Notes under the pieces: generated by a model | The model's database searches: none | What the model was told of the DNA's origin: nothing | Seen by the model: the letters and a program-made list of their open reading frames with translations, nothing else | Made by a program: the position numbers and the translations under genes | NCBI RefSeq assembly: GCF_003096595.1 | Contig: NZ_QEKO01000001.1 | Location: forward strand, 930,001-994,000 | Length of the DNA stretch: 64,000 nucleotides | Direction: 5' to 3' | Origin: Pusillimonas noertemannii | GTDB taxonomy: Bacteria > Pseudomonadota > Gammaproteobacteria > Burkholderiales > Burkholderiaceae_B | In this document: positions 28,330 to 36,958 of the stretch, piece after piece | Numbering within the stretch: the first letter of the stretch is position 1 | How the letters are laid out: each line of letters starts with the position of its first letter

Positions 28330-29682
28330 ATGACAGATACCACTTCTACCGATACACCCACATTCTCCGACTTTGGCCTGCATCCAAGCATCTTGCAGGC
28401 AGTTGCGGCAACCGGGTACACCACCCCGACTCCGATCCAGAGCCAGGCCATTCCCGTTGTCATAGACGGGCGTGACGTCATGGGCGCCGCCCAGACGGGC
28501 ACCGGCAAAACCGCGGCCTTCACGCTGCCCATACTGCACCGCCTGATGGCGTCTGCCAACACCAGCGCCTCGCCGGCCCGCCACCCTGTGCGGGCCCTTA
28601 TTCTTACGCCCACCCGCGAACTGGCCGACCAGGTCGCCGACAACGTCGCCAAGTATCGCCAGGGAACGCCCCTGCGCTCCGCTGTGGTCTTCGGCGGCGT
28701 CGACATCGGTCCGCAGCGCGACGCCCTGCGGCGCGGCTGCGAAGTGCTTATCGCCACGCCGGGCCGTCTGCTCGATCACGTCGAGCAGCGCAACGTCAAC
28801 CTGGGACAAGTAGGCATACTGGTGCTGGACGAGGCCGACCGCATGCTCGACATGGGCTTTTTGCCCGACCTCGAGCGCATCGTGCGCCTGCTTCCGGCCA
28901 AGCGGCAGACGCTGCTTTTTTCGGCTACCTTCAGCAGTGAAATCCGCAAGCTGGCGCGCGCCAGCCTGAACACGCCGGTCGAGATCGAAGTGGCGGCGCG
29001 CAATGCCACGGCCGATACCGTCAGCCAGATCGCCTATCCGCTGTCGGGCGACGACAAGCGCGCGGCAGTCGTGCATCTGGTCAAGTCGCGCGGCCTGAAC
29101 CAGGTCATCGTGTTCTCGAACACCAAAATCGGCACCAGCCGGCTTGCGCGCCAGCTCGAGCGCGACGGCGTCAAGGCAGAGTCGATCCATGGCGACAAAA
29201 GCCAGCTCGACCGCATGAAGGCGCTCGAGGCCTTCAAGGCGGGCGAACTCGAGGTATTGGTCGCCACCGACGTGGCGGCACGCGGCCTGGACGTGGCCGG
29301 GGTGCCGTGCGTCATCAATTACGATCTTCCGTACAACGCCGAAGATTACGTGCACCGCATCGGGCGCACGGGCCGGGCCGGCGCCAAGGGCGAGGCCATT
29401 GCCCTGTTTGCGCCCGACGAAGAGCGTTTCCTGCTCGACATCGAAAAGCTCATCAAGGCCAAGATTCCACGCGGCAGCCTGAGCCTGCCGCCGCGCTCGC
29501 GCTTCAGCGACCGTACGCGCGGTTCCATGCCGTCTTCGCGCAAGCCGGTCGACGATTTCTTCTATCGCCCCTATGTGCCCTCGGCAAGCGCCAGCCAGAA
29601 GGGCGGCGAGCCCTCGGGCAAGGCTGCCTCTTCGGCAACGGGCAAGAGGTCGGTCGGCGTGCTGCTGGGCGGCGGCCGCTGA
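28330..29682 (+). CDS. rhlE: DEAD-box ATP-dependent RNA helicase (RhlE-like)
   Basis: RNA helicase of 450 residues involved in ribosome assembly or RNA decay. Visible in order: Q motif TPTPIQSQAIP, Walker A AQTGTGKTAAF, PTRELADQV, the DEAD box in LVLDEADRMLDMGF, SATFS, and the C-terminal domain with ATDVAARGLDV and HRIGRTGRAGAKG. The tail from about 395 is basic and low-complexity, as in RhlE proteins. It stands alone between the exporter and the Rieske oxygenase operon. Confidence 0.93.
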   Translation: MTDTTSTDTPTFSDFGLHPSILQAVAATGYTTPTPIQSQAIPVVIDGRDVMGAAQTGTGKTAAFTLPILHRLMASANTSASPARHPVRALILTPTRELADQVADNVAKYRQGTPLRSAVVFGGVDIGPQRDALRRGCEVLIATPGRLLDHVEQRNVNLGQVGILVLDEADRMLDMGFLPDLERIVRLLPAKRQTLLFSATFSSEIRKLARASLNTPVEIEVAARNATADTVSQIAYPLSGDDKRAAVVHLVKSRGLNQVIVFSNTKIGTSRLARQLERDGVKAESIHGDKSQLDRMKALEAFKAGELEVLVATDVAARGLDVAGVPCVINYDLPYNAEDYVHRIGRTGRAGAKGEAIALFAPDEERFLLDIEKLIKAKIPRGSLSLPPRSRFSDRTRGSMPSSRKPVDDFFYRPYVPSASASQKGGEPSGKAASSATGKRSVGVLLGGGR

Positions 29683-29705
29683 CCGCGCCCTTCTCTAAAC
29701 TGCGT

Positions 29706-30752
29706 TTACTGCAAGGTTACGGCGGGCTGCGTTTTGGGTGGGGCGGCTGACCTGCCGGCCTGCTCGGACGCGATTCGTTCCATGATGCGCCTGACGCGGA
29801 CCAGTCCGACATCGTGCTGGTAAAGGTTCTCTTTTGAGCGCGCATCGGCTGTCATGGTTTCGAGCACAAGCCGGTCTTGCTCCAGGACGTCCCAATGCAG
29901 TCCTTCAAGGCGATTGCGATACAGGAACCGCCATATGTCGCGGTCAAGGCCCGAGGCCTTTTTGATTCGCCAGAAGTAGACCTGGCAGTGATGCTCGTCC
30001 ACGGGTGTTACGAAGCCCACGATAATGAACTCGCCGCCGCCATGCTTTTTTTGATAGGGCACGGCCAGGCGCAGCCAGATGGCCGAGGTCATGCCGAACT
30101 CTACCCAGTCGAAGTTTACGCCGCGTTGATTCTTCTTCTCGAACATCAGCCCGGTTTCCGTCAGCCTGATTTCCATTTCGGCGCGTTTGTCGCCTTCGGC
30201 CATGGAATGCGACGAGGCATGCAGGTAGCGGCCGTGCATCAGGTCCATGACGTTGTCGATGGCATAGCGGTGATTGCACTTCCAGTTCTGCATGCACAGG
30301 AAGCCGGAGTATTCGTCGCTGATCATTTCTTCGGGAAGGTCGAGCGGAACCGCGGGCGTTCCGTCGCCATCGCCGAACCACAGGAAGATGGCGCCATTCG
30401 CCTCGACCGCGGGGAAAGACTTGAGGCAGGCTCTTCCTTTGAGGGCGCAGGAGTTCACCGCGGGCACATCGGCGACCACGCCGTGGCCGTCGACTTCTAC
30501 GCCGTGGTACCAGCACGCCACGCGATCGTTCAGGTTCCAGCCGAGCGAAAGCCGCGCGCCGCGATGCGGACATCGGTCTTCGATGGCATGCACTTTGCCG
30601 TCCCGGGCGCGCCAAAGCACGATTTCTTCTGAAAGCCGGGTAATGCCGATGGGCGTGGCGCCCAGCATATAGCTGGGTACCACGGGGTACCAGAAGTTCC
30701 TCAGCCCCGTTTCGACCAGCTCGGCCGATCGGCGGGAGATGTCGTTGTTCAT
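29706..30752 (-). CDS. Rieske-type aromatic ring-hydroxylating / O-demethylating oxygenase
   Basis: Oxygenase of about 348 residues, similar in size and layout to vanillate demethylase VanA. The Rieske cluster ligands are CPHRG (Cys61, His63) and CWYHG (Cys80, His83). The mononuclear iron site is DNVMDLMHGRYLH, with His173 and His178 and the bridging Asp166/Asp170 region. An in-frame ATG at 30800 overlaps the upstream stop (ATGA) and is an alternative start. It is the last gene of a three-gene operon. No reductase (VanB-type) gene is adjacent, so electrons must come from elsewhere. Substrate unknown, probably a small aromatic acid. Confidence 0.9.
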   Translation of the reverse strand: MNNDISRRSAELVETGLRNFWYPVVPSYMLGATPIGITRLSEEIVLWRARDGKVHAIEDRCPHRGARLSLGWNLNDRVACWYHGVEVDGHGVVADVPAVNSCALKGRACLKSFPAVEANGAIFLWFGDGDGTPAVPLDLPEEMISDEYSGFLCMQNWKCNHRYAIDNVMDLMHGRYLHASSHSMAEGDKRAEMEIRLTETGLMFEKKNQRGVNFDWVEFGMTSAIWLRLAVPYQKKHGGGEFIIVGFVTPVDEHHCQVYFWRIKKASGLDRDIWRFLYRNRLEGLHWDVLEQDRLVLETMTADARSKENLYQHDVGLVRVRRIMERIASEQAGRSAAPPKTQPAVTLQ

Positions 30753-30796
30753 GAGTTCGTGCCTTGTCGTGATGGTTTGCGGGTGGAAGCCGCGGC

Positions 30797-31780
30797 TCAT
30801 TGCCTGGGAATGAATGCGTTGGTGTACAGCTCGTCGAGCGGAATCGCCTTGCCGACGATGCCTTCCTTGACATAGAAGTCTTGCAGGGCGCCCAGGCGGT
30901 CGGGGTCGATTTCACCGGGGTGCTTCTGCCCCGCGTACACCAGTTCGTTGTACAGCTTGAACACGCGCCCGACGTAGTCTTCTTTGCCCTGGTAGGCAGG
31001 CACGGCCTTGATGTAGTCTTTTGCCGCCGAGGCAGGGTCGTTGATGATGTCCGTCAGGCCCTTGACCGTGGCCCGCACGAAGCCGCGAACCAGCTCGGGA
31101 TCTTTCTGGATGATTTCGTCGGACGCCAGAATGGCCTGCGCCATGCTCTTGAAATATTTGTCGGCGGGAATGATGTCCACTTTGACGCCGGCCAGTTCGG
31201 CGTTGACGCTCCATTCTGGAATAGAGGCGAGGGCGGGGATTTTTCTGTCGGCGAACAGCTTCCACACCGCCGGTCCCGATGCCTGTATGTCGACGTCGTC
31301 TTTGTTCAGGCCGTTCGCCTTGAGCATGCCCAGCAGGGCAAAGTAGGTCGTGTCCGAATAGGACATCGCGCCTACTGTCTTGCCTTTCAGTTGTTCCACC
31401 GAATTTATGCCCGCCTCTTTATCGATGGCCAGGTGCATGAACGACGAGCCCCCCAGCACGGCCACCGCCTTGATCGGGATACCGTTGGCGCGCACGATGA
31501 TGGGGGTGTCGCCTACCCCGCCGCCCAAGGGGGCGTTGCCCGCGCCCACCTGCTTTGCCACGTCGGCCCCGCCCTTGGCGGTGATGAAGTTCACGTCCAG
31601 GCCTTCTTGCGCATAGTAGCCGCGCTGCTGCGCGACCATCCAGGGCGCGAAGGCCGGCAAAGCGGGCGGAGCCGGCAGAAGATAGGTGACGCTGCGCAGG
31701 TCTTGTGCATTGGATGCGGCTGCCAGCACGCTTAGTGACAGGCCTGCTATCGCCAGCGCCATGCCTTGGGTTCGGTTCAT
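30797..31780 (-). CDS. NMT1/SsuA-type ABC transporter substrate-binding protein
   Basis: Periplasmic binding protein of 327 residues with a signal peptide ending ASNAQ about residue 25. The type II fold is visible through LPAFAPWMVAQQRGYYAQEGLDV, KGGADVAKQVGAGNAPLGGG and LKGKTVGAMSYSDTT. Members bind sulfonates, nitrate, pyrimidines or aromatic acids. It is co-transcribed with the Rieske oxygenase, so it probably captures that enzyme's substrate, although no permease or ATPase is present. An in-frame extension to 31867 lacks a leader. Confidence 0.88.
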   Translation of the reverse strand: MNRTQGMALAIAGLSLSVLAAASNAQDLRSVTYLLPAPPALPAFAPWMVAQQRGYYAQEGLDVNFITAKGGADVAKQVGAGNAPLGGGVGDTPIIVRANGIPIKAVAVLGGSSFMHLAIDKEAGINSVEQLKGKTVGAMSYSDTTYFALLGMLKANGLNKDDVDIQASGPAVWKLFADRKIPALASIPEWSVNAELAGVKVDIIPADKYFKSMAQAILASDEIIQKDPELVRGFVRATVKGLTDIINDPASAAKDYIKAVPAYQGKEDYVGRVFKLYNELVYAGQKHPGEIDPDRLGALQDFYVKEGIVGKAIPLDELYTNAFIPRQ

Positions 31781-31818
31781 GAGATGTCTCCTTGTTTGTT
31801 TTATGAGAGGAAAAGTGT

Positions 31819-32118
31819 TCATCGGCCCAGCGCGGACATTTCCGATGCCAGATTGGCTACGGTCCAACGCTCTCCGGATGCACTTTTGAAGTTCCGGCGG
31901 TTCAGGGTTTCGACAATTTCGTCGGCGGTAGTGTCGCCGGATGCGTACGCTTGCTCAAGGGCGTTGGCCAATGCGTTCTCGTACTCGGTGGGCGCTGCGC
32001 TGCGGGTCTGCCAGCGCAGGTTTTCAGCTTTGCCGGGAACCTCGATATAGCCCTTGCCACCGACGTGGACCGAAGGGGGCGGCGAGGACCGCAGATAGGG
32101 ATTGAATTCGGGTTCCAT
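31819..32118 (-). CDS. Small protein with recombinase-like helix-turn-helix domain
   Basis: Protein of 99 residues starting MEPEFNPYLRSSPPP behind GGAG. The C-terminal half (about 55-99, ALEQAYASGDTTADEIVETLNRRNFKSASGERWTVANL) resembles the small HTH at the end of the recombinase domain of serine recombinases, which recognises DNA. The N-terminal 45 residues are Pro-rich and unfamiliar. There is no resolvase catalytic domain. It is the first gene of the oxygenase operon, directly behind the operator, so it may act in regulation or as an accessory protein. Not recognised further. Confidence 0.65.
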   Translation of the reverse strand: MEPEFNPYLRSSPPPSVHVGGKGYIEVPGKAENLRWQTRSAAPTEYENALANALEQAYASGDTTADEIVETLNRRNFKSASGERWTVANLASEMSALGR

Positions 32119-32176
32119 GCATGACTCCATGAGCTGTGAACGGTAGTTGCGGACGGGCGGGGGCTGCTGTTTTTTC

Positions 32177-32231
32177 AATTCCCACATCCGGGAATTAAGC
32201 AAGTATAATAAGGTCGAATTTCTGATGTCAA
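32177..32231 (-). promoter_or_regulatory. Promoter and TetR operator of the Rieske oxygenase operon
   Basis: On the minus strand a near-consensus sigma-70 promoter reads TTGACA (32226-32231), 18-base spacer, TATACT (32202-32207). Just downstream of the -10 lies a perfect dyad AATTCCC-N6-GGGAATT (32177-32196) that covers the expected transcription start. The divergent TetR-type gene starts at 32263. The layout suggests that the repressor binds the dyad and blocks the oxygenase operon; on the opposite strand TATAAT at 32204-32209 could serve the regulator itself. Confidence 0.65.
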
Positions 32232-32262
32232 CAAAATTTATTCAGCAGGTGTCCCTACGCTT

Positions 32263-33036
32263 ATGACCCGTTCACGCGCACAAACACAGGGCGTTTCCCG
32301 CCCGCGGCGGCAGGCGGGACGGCCCTCCGAAAATGATTCGGTGGGCCGCGACGCCATCCTGCAATCGGCGATTGTCTTGCTGCGGCAGAAGTCGGCGGCG
32401 CAGCTCACATTAAGCGACGTGGCTGCCGCCGCAAAGGTGGATCGGGCCCTGATCCGCTACTATTTTCGAGACAAGGCCGGTCTTTTGAAGGCGGTTGCGG
32501 CCCAGGTGCTGAACGAGCTGCAGGGCAGAAGCCAGGACATGTATTGTCAACAAGGCAGCCTGGAAGAAAAAATCCGCATGCGTCTCGAGCTGCTGATAGA
32601 CGTCATGCATGAAATGCCCCAGTTTTCCGAGCTGGTATTCAAAGAGATATACGTCGCCGAAGACGGCGGGGAGCCTGGTTCGAACGGTGCCGAGGGCATC
32701 GCCCAAGGCGTGGTGGACAGGGGGCTGGCCCTGACACGCGTGCTGATCGACTCGGCAGAGGTCGATGCCACCGGCCGGGAAACCGACCCCAGGTTCTTGC
32801 ACCTCATGATGCTCGGGGCCTGTGTGTTCTTCGCCAACTCGGGGCCGCTGCTGCACCGCATGTTCGGCGAGAAGTCCAGCGACCGGAAGCTTACCGAAGA
32901 CTACATTTCATTCGTGACGCGAATGCTGATGCGTGGCCTTGGCGCGCCCTTGCCGCGGCAAAAAGCTCCGGCAATATCGAATGCGCCGGCCGGTCAGGCC
33001 GGGCGCAAAAGGGGGCGCAGCAGCGGGGGACAGTGA
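32263..33036 (+). CDS. TetR-family transcriptional regulator
   Basis: Repressor-type protein of 257 residues. The N-terminal HTH covers about 28-75, with TLSDVAAAAKVDRALIRYYF as the recognition part, followed by an all-helical ligand domain. The first 28 residues and the last about 25 are basic, disordered-looking tails. It is divergent from the Rieske oxygenase operon and probably controls it through the shared dyad. Its 3' end overlaps the convergent thioredoxin-like gene by 43 bases. Confidence 0.88.
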   Translation: MTRSRAQTQGVSRPRRQAGRPSENDSVGRDAILQSAIVLLRQKSAAQLTLSDVAAAAKVDRALIRYYFRDKAGLLKAVAAQVLNELQGRSQDMYCQQGSLEEKIRMRLELLIDVMHEMPQFSELVFKEIYVAEDGGEPGSNGAEGIAQGVVDRGLALTRVLIDSAEVDATGRETDPRFLHLMMLGACVFFANSGPLLHRMFGEKSSDRKLTEDYISFVTRMLMRGLGAPLPRQKAPAISNAPAGQAGRKRGRSSGGQ

Positions 33037-33380
33037 TCGAAGCCGATGGACGCCAGTTCGCCGGCCTTTTCCAGCAGGCGCTCGAGATGGCTGATATAAG
33101 GCAGTTGCGTGCCGAAGAACAGATTGCGGTCGGAAGCCTGAAGCAGAATGGTGGGAAAGTTCTCGACGTCTTCGTCGCCCAGCAGTTCGGGCTGTTCTTC
33201 GATGTCGATCCAAACGAACACATGGGCCGGATGCCGCTCGGCAAGTGCGCTGAAGTCGCTGCGGTATTGGGTGCAGGTATCGCACCAGGCGGCGCAATAG
33301 CACACGACGAGCAGGTCGTCGTTGCCCGCCAGGCGGTCGTTCAGGGCTGCAAGGTCGTGTTGCGGATCGTAAATTGGCAT
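32994..33380 (-). CDS. Thioredoxin-fold protein with WCDTC active site
   Basis: Protein of 128 residues without a signal peptide. LLVVCYCAAWCDTCTQYRSDF is a thioredoxin active site with CDTC in place of CGPC, and FPTILLQ carries the cis-proline. It is likely a cytoplasmic thiol-disulfide protein whose CxxC dipeptide should give a redox potential different from that of thioredoxin. It overlaps the end of the TetR gene (convergent) by 43 bases. Confidence 0.82.
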   Translation of the reverse strand: MPIYDPQHDLAALNDRLAGNDDLLVVCYCAAWCDTCTQYRSDFSALAERHPAHVFVWIDIEEQPELLGDEDVENFPTILLQASDRNLFFGTQLPYISHLERLLEKAGELASIGFDHCPPLLRPLLRPA

Positions 33381-33443
33381 AAAGACAAAGCGAAGGGTGT
33401 TTGTTTATGATAGCCGGGTGTTCATTTCAAAGCATCGCCCATA

Positions 33444-34262
33444 ATGGATTATGACATTGCGGTACGGTCTTCCTCGGCAACGGGGCTTGCGGCGGTAGGG
33501 GTGGCGTTCAAGCGGGCGCTCGTCACGCAGTGCCATCCCAAGATGCTGCTGACGCTGCTTCTGCCGTTTTTCATCGCGCTGGTGGGCGCCGTGGTGCTGG
33601 TCTGGGCCTTCTGGACGCCGCTTACCAACTGGCTGGACGCCTATGCGCTCAATTGGTCCTACCTGAACGAATTCGACCAGTGGATGCTGGCCATCGGCCT
33701 GTTCTCGATCAAGCTGTACCTGGTTCCCTTGCTGGCCGTGGCCATTCTGCTGCCCTTGTCGGGCATCCTGGGCCTGGTCATCGCCGCCATTTTCGTCATG
33801 CCCATCGTGCTGCGCCATCTCGAAAGGCGCGAATACTTCGGCGTGGTGCGCCACGGCCAGTTTTCCACCTCATACGGCATATGGAATGCCATATGGGTGG
33901 GCGTGCTGTTTTCGCTCGGATGGCTGCTGACCATGCCGCTGTGGCTGATTCCGCCGCTGCCGGTCGTGCTGCCCATAGTGTGGTGGGCCTTTGCCTTCAC
34001 GCGCATGCTGCGGGTCGATTCCATCATCGAGCACGCCAATGCGCACGAACGCAAGCTGATCTGGCGACGCCACAACCGCCAGTACTGGCTGATGGGCTTC
34101 CTGCTTGCGCTGATCAACCTTTTTCCTCCGGCCTGGCTCGTGCTGCCGGTGTTTTCCTCGCTGGTGTTCGCCCACTTCAGCCTCGAGGCCCTGCGCCAGC
34201 AGCGGCAGCAGGCGGCGTTGCAGGCGGCCGCTGCCCACGACCGAAAGGTGCAATCGCCATGA
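33444..34262 (+). CDS. EI24-domain (CysZ-like) membrane protein
   Basis: Inner-membrane protein of 272 residues with about six helices. FKRALVTQCHPKMLLTLLLPFF near the N-terminus and the overall pattern fit the EI24 family (PF07264), which includes the sulfate transporter CysZ. The stop overlaps the start of the downstream CinA-like gene (ATGA). A sulfate role is not supported by the context. Confidence 0.8.
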   Translation: MDYDIAVRSSSATGLAAVGVAFKRALVTQCHPKMLLTLLLPFFIALVGAVVLVWAFWTPLTNWLDAYALNWSYLNEFDQWMLAIGLFSIKLYLVPLLAVAILLPLSGILGLVIAAIFVMPIVLRHLERREYFGVVRHGQFSTSYGIWNAIWVGVLFSLGWLLTMPLWLIPPLPVVLPIVWWAFAFTRMLRVDSIIEHANAHERKLIWRRHNRQYWLMGFLLALINLFPPAWLVLPVFSSLVFAHFSLEALRQQRQQAALQAAAAHDRKVQSP

Positions 34263-35068
34263 CTTCCCCTGTTTCCGGGCCTATGCAGCAAGTTCGCCTC
34301 ATCATCGTCGGAGACGAGATTCTGTCGGGGCGCCGTCAAGACAAGCACATGCCCAAGCTCATCGAGCTGCTGTCCCAACGAGGCATGCAACTGGCGGGCG
34401 CGGAGTTCATCTCGGACGATCGCGACGTCATCGCGTCCACGCTGGCGCGCAGTTTTGCGGGGCCGGACGCGGTGTTCTGCTGTGGCGGCATCGGCGCGAC
34501 GCCCGACGACCAGACGCGTCAGGCGGCGGCGCAGGCCCTGGGCGTGCCCCTGCGCCTTCATCCCGAGGCAGAGCGCCTTATTGCCGAGCGCACCGCCGAT
34601 ACGGCGCGCCGGTCCGGCGGCAGCGCCGACATGTCGACGCCCGAGAACCAGCAGCGGCTGCAGATGGGGGTGTTTCCAGAGGGCGCCGAGATCGTACCGA
34701 ACCCCTACAACAAGATTCCCGGGTTCTATATCAGCAACCATACTTTTATGCCGGGCTTTCCCGTCATTGCCTGGCCCATGATGGAATGGACGCTCGACAC
34801 CCGCTACAAGCACCTGCATCATCTTACGACCCGGGTCGAACACTCATTCCTGGCCTTCAATGTGCCCGAATCGCGCATTACGCCGGCGCTCGAGCACCTG
34901 GAACAGCAATGGCCGGGGGTCAAGGCCTTCAGCCTGCCCAGCATGGGCAGCGGCCGGCCCCATATCGACCTGGGCGTCAAGGGCGAGCCCGAGGCCGCCG
35001 CCCAGGCCCTGGCCTATCTTCGAGCCGAGGTCGAGCGCGTGGGTGGCAGTCTGACCCCGCCCGAATAG
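34259..35068 (+). CDS. CinA/MoaB-like molybdopterin-binding domain protein
   Basis: Protein of 269 residues whose first 170 residues form a MoCF_biosynth/CinA N-terminal domain. IIVGDEILSGRRQDKHMPKL and CCGGIGATPDDQTRQAAAQALG are the hallmark motifs. The CinA C-terminal deamidase domain is absent. Homologues are named competence/damage-inducible protein A or molybdopterin-binding protein, and the role is uncertain (nucleotide pyrophosphatase activity is known for some). It is translationally coupled to the EI24 protein. Confidence 0.87.
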   Translation: MTSPVSGPMQQVRLIIVGDEILSGRRQDKHMPKLIELLSQRGMQLAGAEFISDDRDVIASTLARSFAGPDAVFCCGGIGATPDDQTRQAAAQALGVPLRLHPEAERLIAERTADTARRSGGSADMSTPENQQRLQMGVFPEGAEIVPNPYNKIPGFYISNHTFMPGFPVIAWPMMEWTLDTRYKHLHHLTTRVEHSFLAFNVPESRITPALEHLEQQWPGVKAFSLPSMGSGRPHIDLGVKGEPEAAAQALAYLRAEVERVGGSLTPPE

Positions 35069-35161
35069 CGGGCGCAAGCTTCGGCCCAGAAAAAGTGCTT
35101 GCCAAGTGCGTCGGTTTTTTCATAATATGGGATTGTTGCGTCGCGTCAAAATTCTTCGGCT

Positions 35162-35992
35162 ATGCCCCAATCCACCTTTGCTTCCGACATCCCTACAGCG
35201 GGCGCTCCCGAGCGGGGCGCCGGGGGTTCGCAGATCGCCATCCAGGTGCTCGAGCGAGCCATGTTGCTGCTCGACGTGCTGGCTCGCCAGTCAGAACCGG
35301 TGGCACTCAAGAACCTGGCCGCGGCAACAGGCCTTCATGCCTCCACCGCTCACCGCATTCTCAACGACCTGGTCGTAGGGCGCTATGTCGAGCGCGTGGA
35401 CAGCGGCCTGTACCAGCTGGGCATGCGTCTTCTTGAGCTGGGATCGCTCGTCAAGGGCCGCCTGAACGTGCGCGAGGTCGCCATCGAGTACATGCGCGAA
35501 TTGCACACCATTACGGGCCAGACCATCAATTTGTCGGTGCAGCAGGGCGACGAAATCGTCTACATAGAGCGCGCCTGGAGCGAACGTTCGGGCATGCAGG
35601 TGGTGCGCGCCATAGGCGGGCGGGCCCCCTTGCACCTCACCTCTACCGGCAAACTGTTCCTGTCCGTCAGTGAACCGCGCCAGGTCAAGGCCTACATCAT
35701 GCGCACCGGCCTGGCCGGCACCACGCGCAACAGCCTGACCAAGGCCGATCAGCTCGAGCGGGATCTGGCGCTGGTGCGCCGCCATGGCTATTCGCGCGAC
35801 AACGAAGAGCTGGAACTGGGCGTGCGGTGCATTGCCGCGGGGGTGTACGACGACACGGGCAAGCTGCAGGCCGGGCTCTCGATCTCGGCGCCGGCCGACC
35901 GCATGCGCGACGAATGGATCGGTCTGCTGCAAGACACCGCGGGCCGAATTTCCGAAGCGCTGGGCTATGAGCGCAAGGTCACGGGCGCCTGA
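35162..35992 (+). CDS. IclR-family transcriptional regulator
   Basis: Regulator of 276 residues. The N-terminal winged HTH (about 24-85) contains LKNLAAATGLHASTAHRILNDLV. The C-terminal effector domain (about 100-265) includes LHLTSTGKLFLS and the late GLSISAPADRM. It is preceded by a 93-base gap and followed by the phasin gene, and has no obvious catabolic neighbour to pair with. Confidence 0.92.
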   Translation: MPQSTFASDIPTAGAPERGAGGSQIAIQVLERAMLLLDVLARQSEPVALKNLAAATGLHASTAHRILNDLVVGRYVERVDSGLYQLGMRLLELGSLVKGRLNVREVAIEYMRELHTITGQTINLSVQQGDEIVYIERAWSERSGMQVVRAIGGRAPLHLTSTGKLFLSVSEPRQVKAYIMRTGLAGTTRNSLTKADQLERDLALVRRHGYSRDNEELELGVRCIAAGVYDDTGKLQAGLSISAPADRMRDEWIGLLQDTAGRISEALGYERKVTGA

Positions 35993-36026
35993 ATTTCCCG
36001 CCCCCCTCTCCTGTATCGTGAATTAT

Positions 36027-36098
36027 TTGTTGCATCGCAACAAAAAAGCTTGACGGCCGCGTCTAAATCCGTAAAATGACACTTGTGCAGTGCAGCAA
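36027..36098 (+). promoter_or_regulatory. Phasin promoter with two PhaR-like operator dyads
   Basis: A sigma-70-like promoter, TTGACG (36050-36055), 16-base spacer, TAAAAT (36072-36077), sits between two dyads. The upstream one is a perfect TTGTTGC-ATC-GCAACAA (36027-36043). The second, TTGTGCAGTGCAGCAA (36083-36098), is imperfect and lies near the transcription start. TGC/GCA dyads of this kind are the known binding sites of the polyhydroxyalkanoate regulator PhaR, which leaves DNA when granules form. PhaR itself is not in the window. Confidence 0.6.
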
Positions 36099-36135
36099 AT
36101 GCCCAACCGTCTTTAGCCCACTACGAGGAACCGTC

Positions 36136-36714
36136 ATGAGTGCTATCCCCCAACAAGTTTTCGCCACGCAGAAGGCCTCGCTGGACAATCTGCTGGCCGT
36201 TCAAGGCGCGTTTTTCGATGGTTTCGAAAAACTCGTCGACCTTAACCTGAAAGTCATGAAGGCCACCCTGGACGAAGCCGCGCAAAAGTCCCAGGAAGCC
36301 ATCGAAGTCAAGGATGCCCAGGAAGCCGTCGCGTTCACTTCCGCGCTGGTGCAGCCCAGCGCCGAGAAGACCCTGGCTTACGGCAAGCATGTGTACGACA
36401 TCGTATCGTCGGTGCAGGGCAGCCTCAGCCGCCTGACCGAAGAACAAGTCGCCCAGGCGCAGCAGCAGATCGCCGACGCCGTCGAGCAGTTCGCCAAGAC
36501 CGCTCCCACCGGCTCGGAAAGCGCCGTTGCCCTGTTGAAGTCCTCGCTGGCTTCGGTCAACAACGCCTATGAGTCGGTCAGCAAGGCCGCCAAGCAGGCT
36601 TCGCAAACGGCCGAGTCCAACCTGACCGCCGCCGCCAACGCCACGCTGCAGGCTGCCAATTCGGCCGCCGAAGCCGCCACCAAGCCCGCGCGCGCCCGTC
36701 GTACCGCAGCCTGA
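36136..36714 (+). CDS. Phasin, polyhydroxyalkanoate granule-associated protein
   Basis: Amphipathic helical protein of 192 residues that coats intracellular polyhydroxyalkanoate granules. The phasin_2/TIGR01841-like pattern is visible (PQQVFATQKASLDNLLAVQGAFFDGFEKLVDLNLKV...), and the C-terminus is an Ala/Lys-rich tail. The start follows GAGGAA. Regulation by PhaR is likely from its promoter. A strong intrinsic terminator follows at 36868. Presence of this gene implies that the organism stores PHA. Confidence 0.92.
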   Translation: MSAIPQQVFATQKASLDNLLAVQGAFFDGFEKLVDLNLKVMKATLDEAAQKSQEAIEVKDAQEAVAFTSALVQPSAEKTLAYGKHVYDIVSSVQGSLSRLTEEQVAQAQQQIADAVEQFAKTAPTGSESAVALLKSSLASVNNAYESVSKAAKQASQTAESNLTAAANATLQAANSAAEAATKPARARRTAA

Positions 36715-36867
36715 TTCCATTCGTCCGGGGGGCTCCACAAGAGCCGACCCGGCGCTAAGCACCGGCCATAAGCCAGGCTGTTGGCCTTCGCATCGTGAAG
36801 GCGCGACCGAACAGGGCCATGGCCTGAAGAAGCTCAGCTTCCGCTCCAGGCCAGCGGCATGCGTAAG

Positions 36868-36905
36868 AATCCCGGTAAAGTTTTTGACTTTGCCGGGATT
36901 TTTTG
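36868..36905 (+). terminator. Rho-independent terminator after the phasin gene
   Basis: Stem arms AATCCCGGTAAAG (36868-36880) and CTTTGCCGGGATT (36888-36900) pair with one G-T wobble, close a 7-base loop and run into a T-rich tail. The 150 bases between the phasin stop and the stem show nothing else. Confidence 0.85.
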
Positions 36906-36958
36906 TGCGTTTCGGCGAAGGAAGTGGGGACGGAAAGGGGCGGGGCGCCCCTTTAGGC

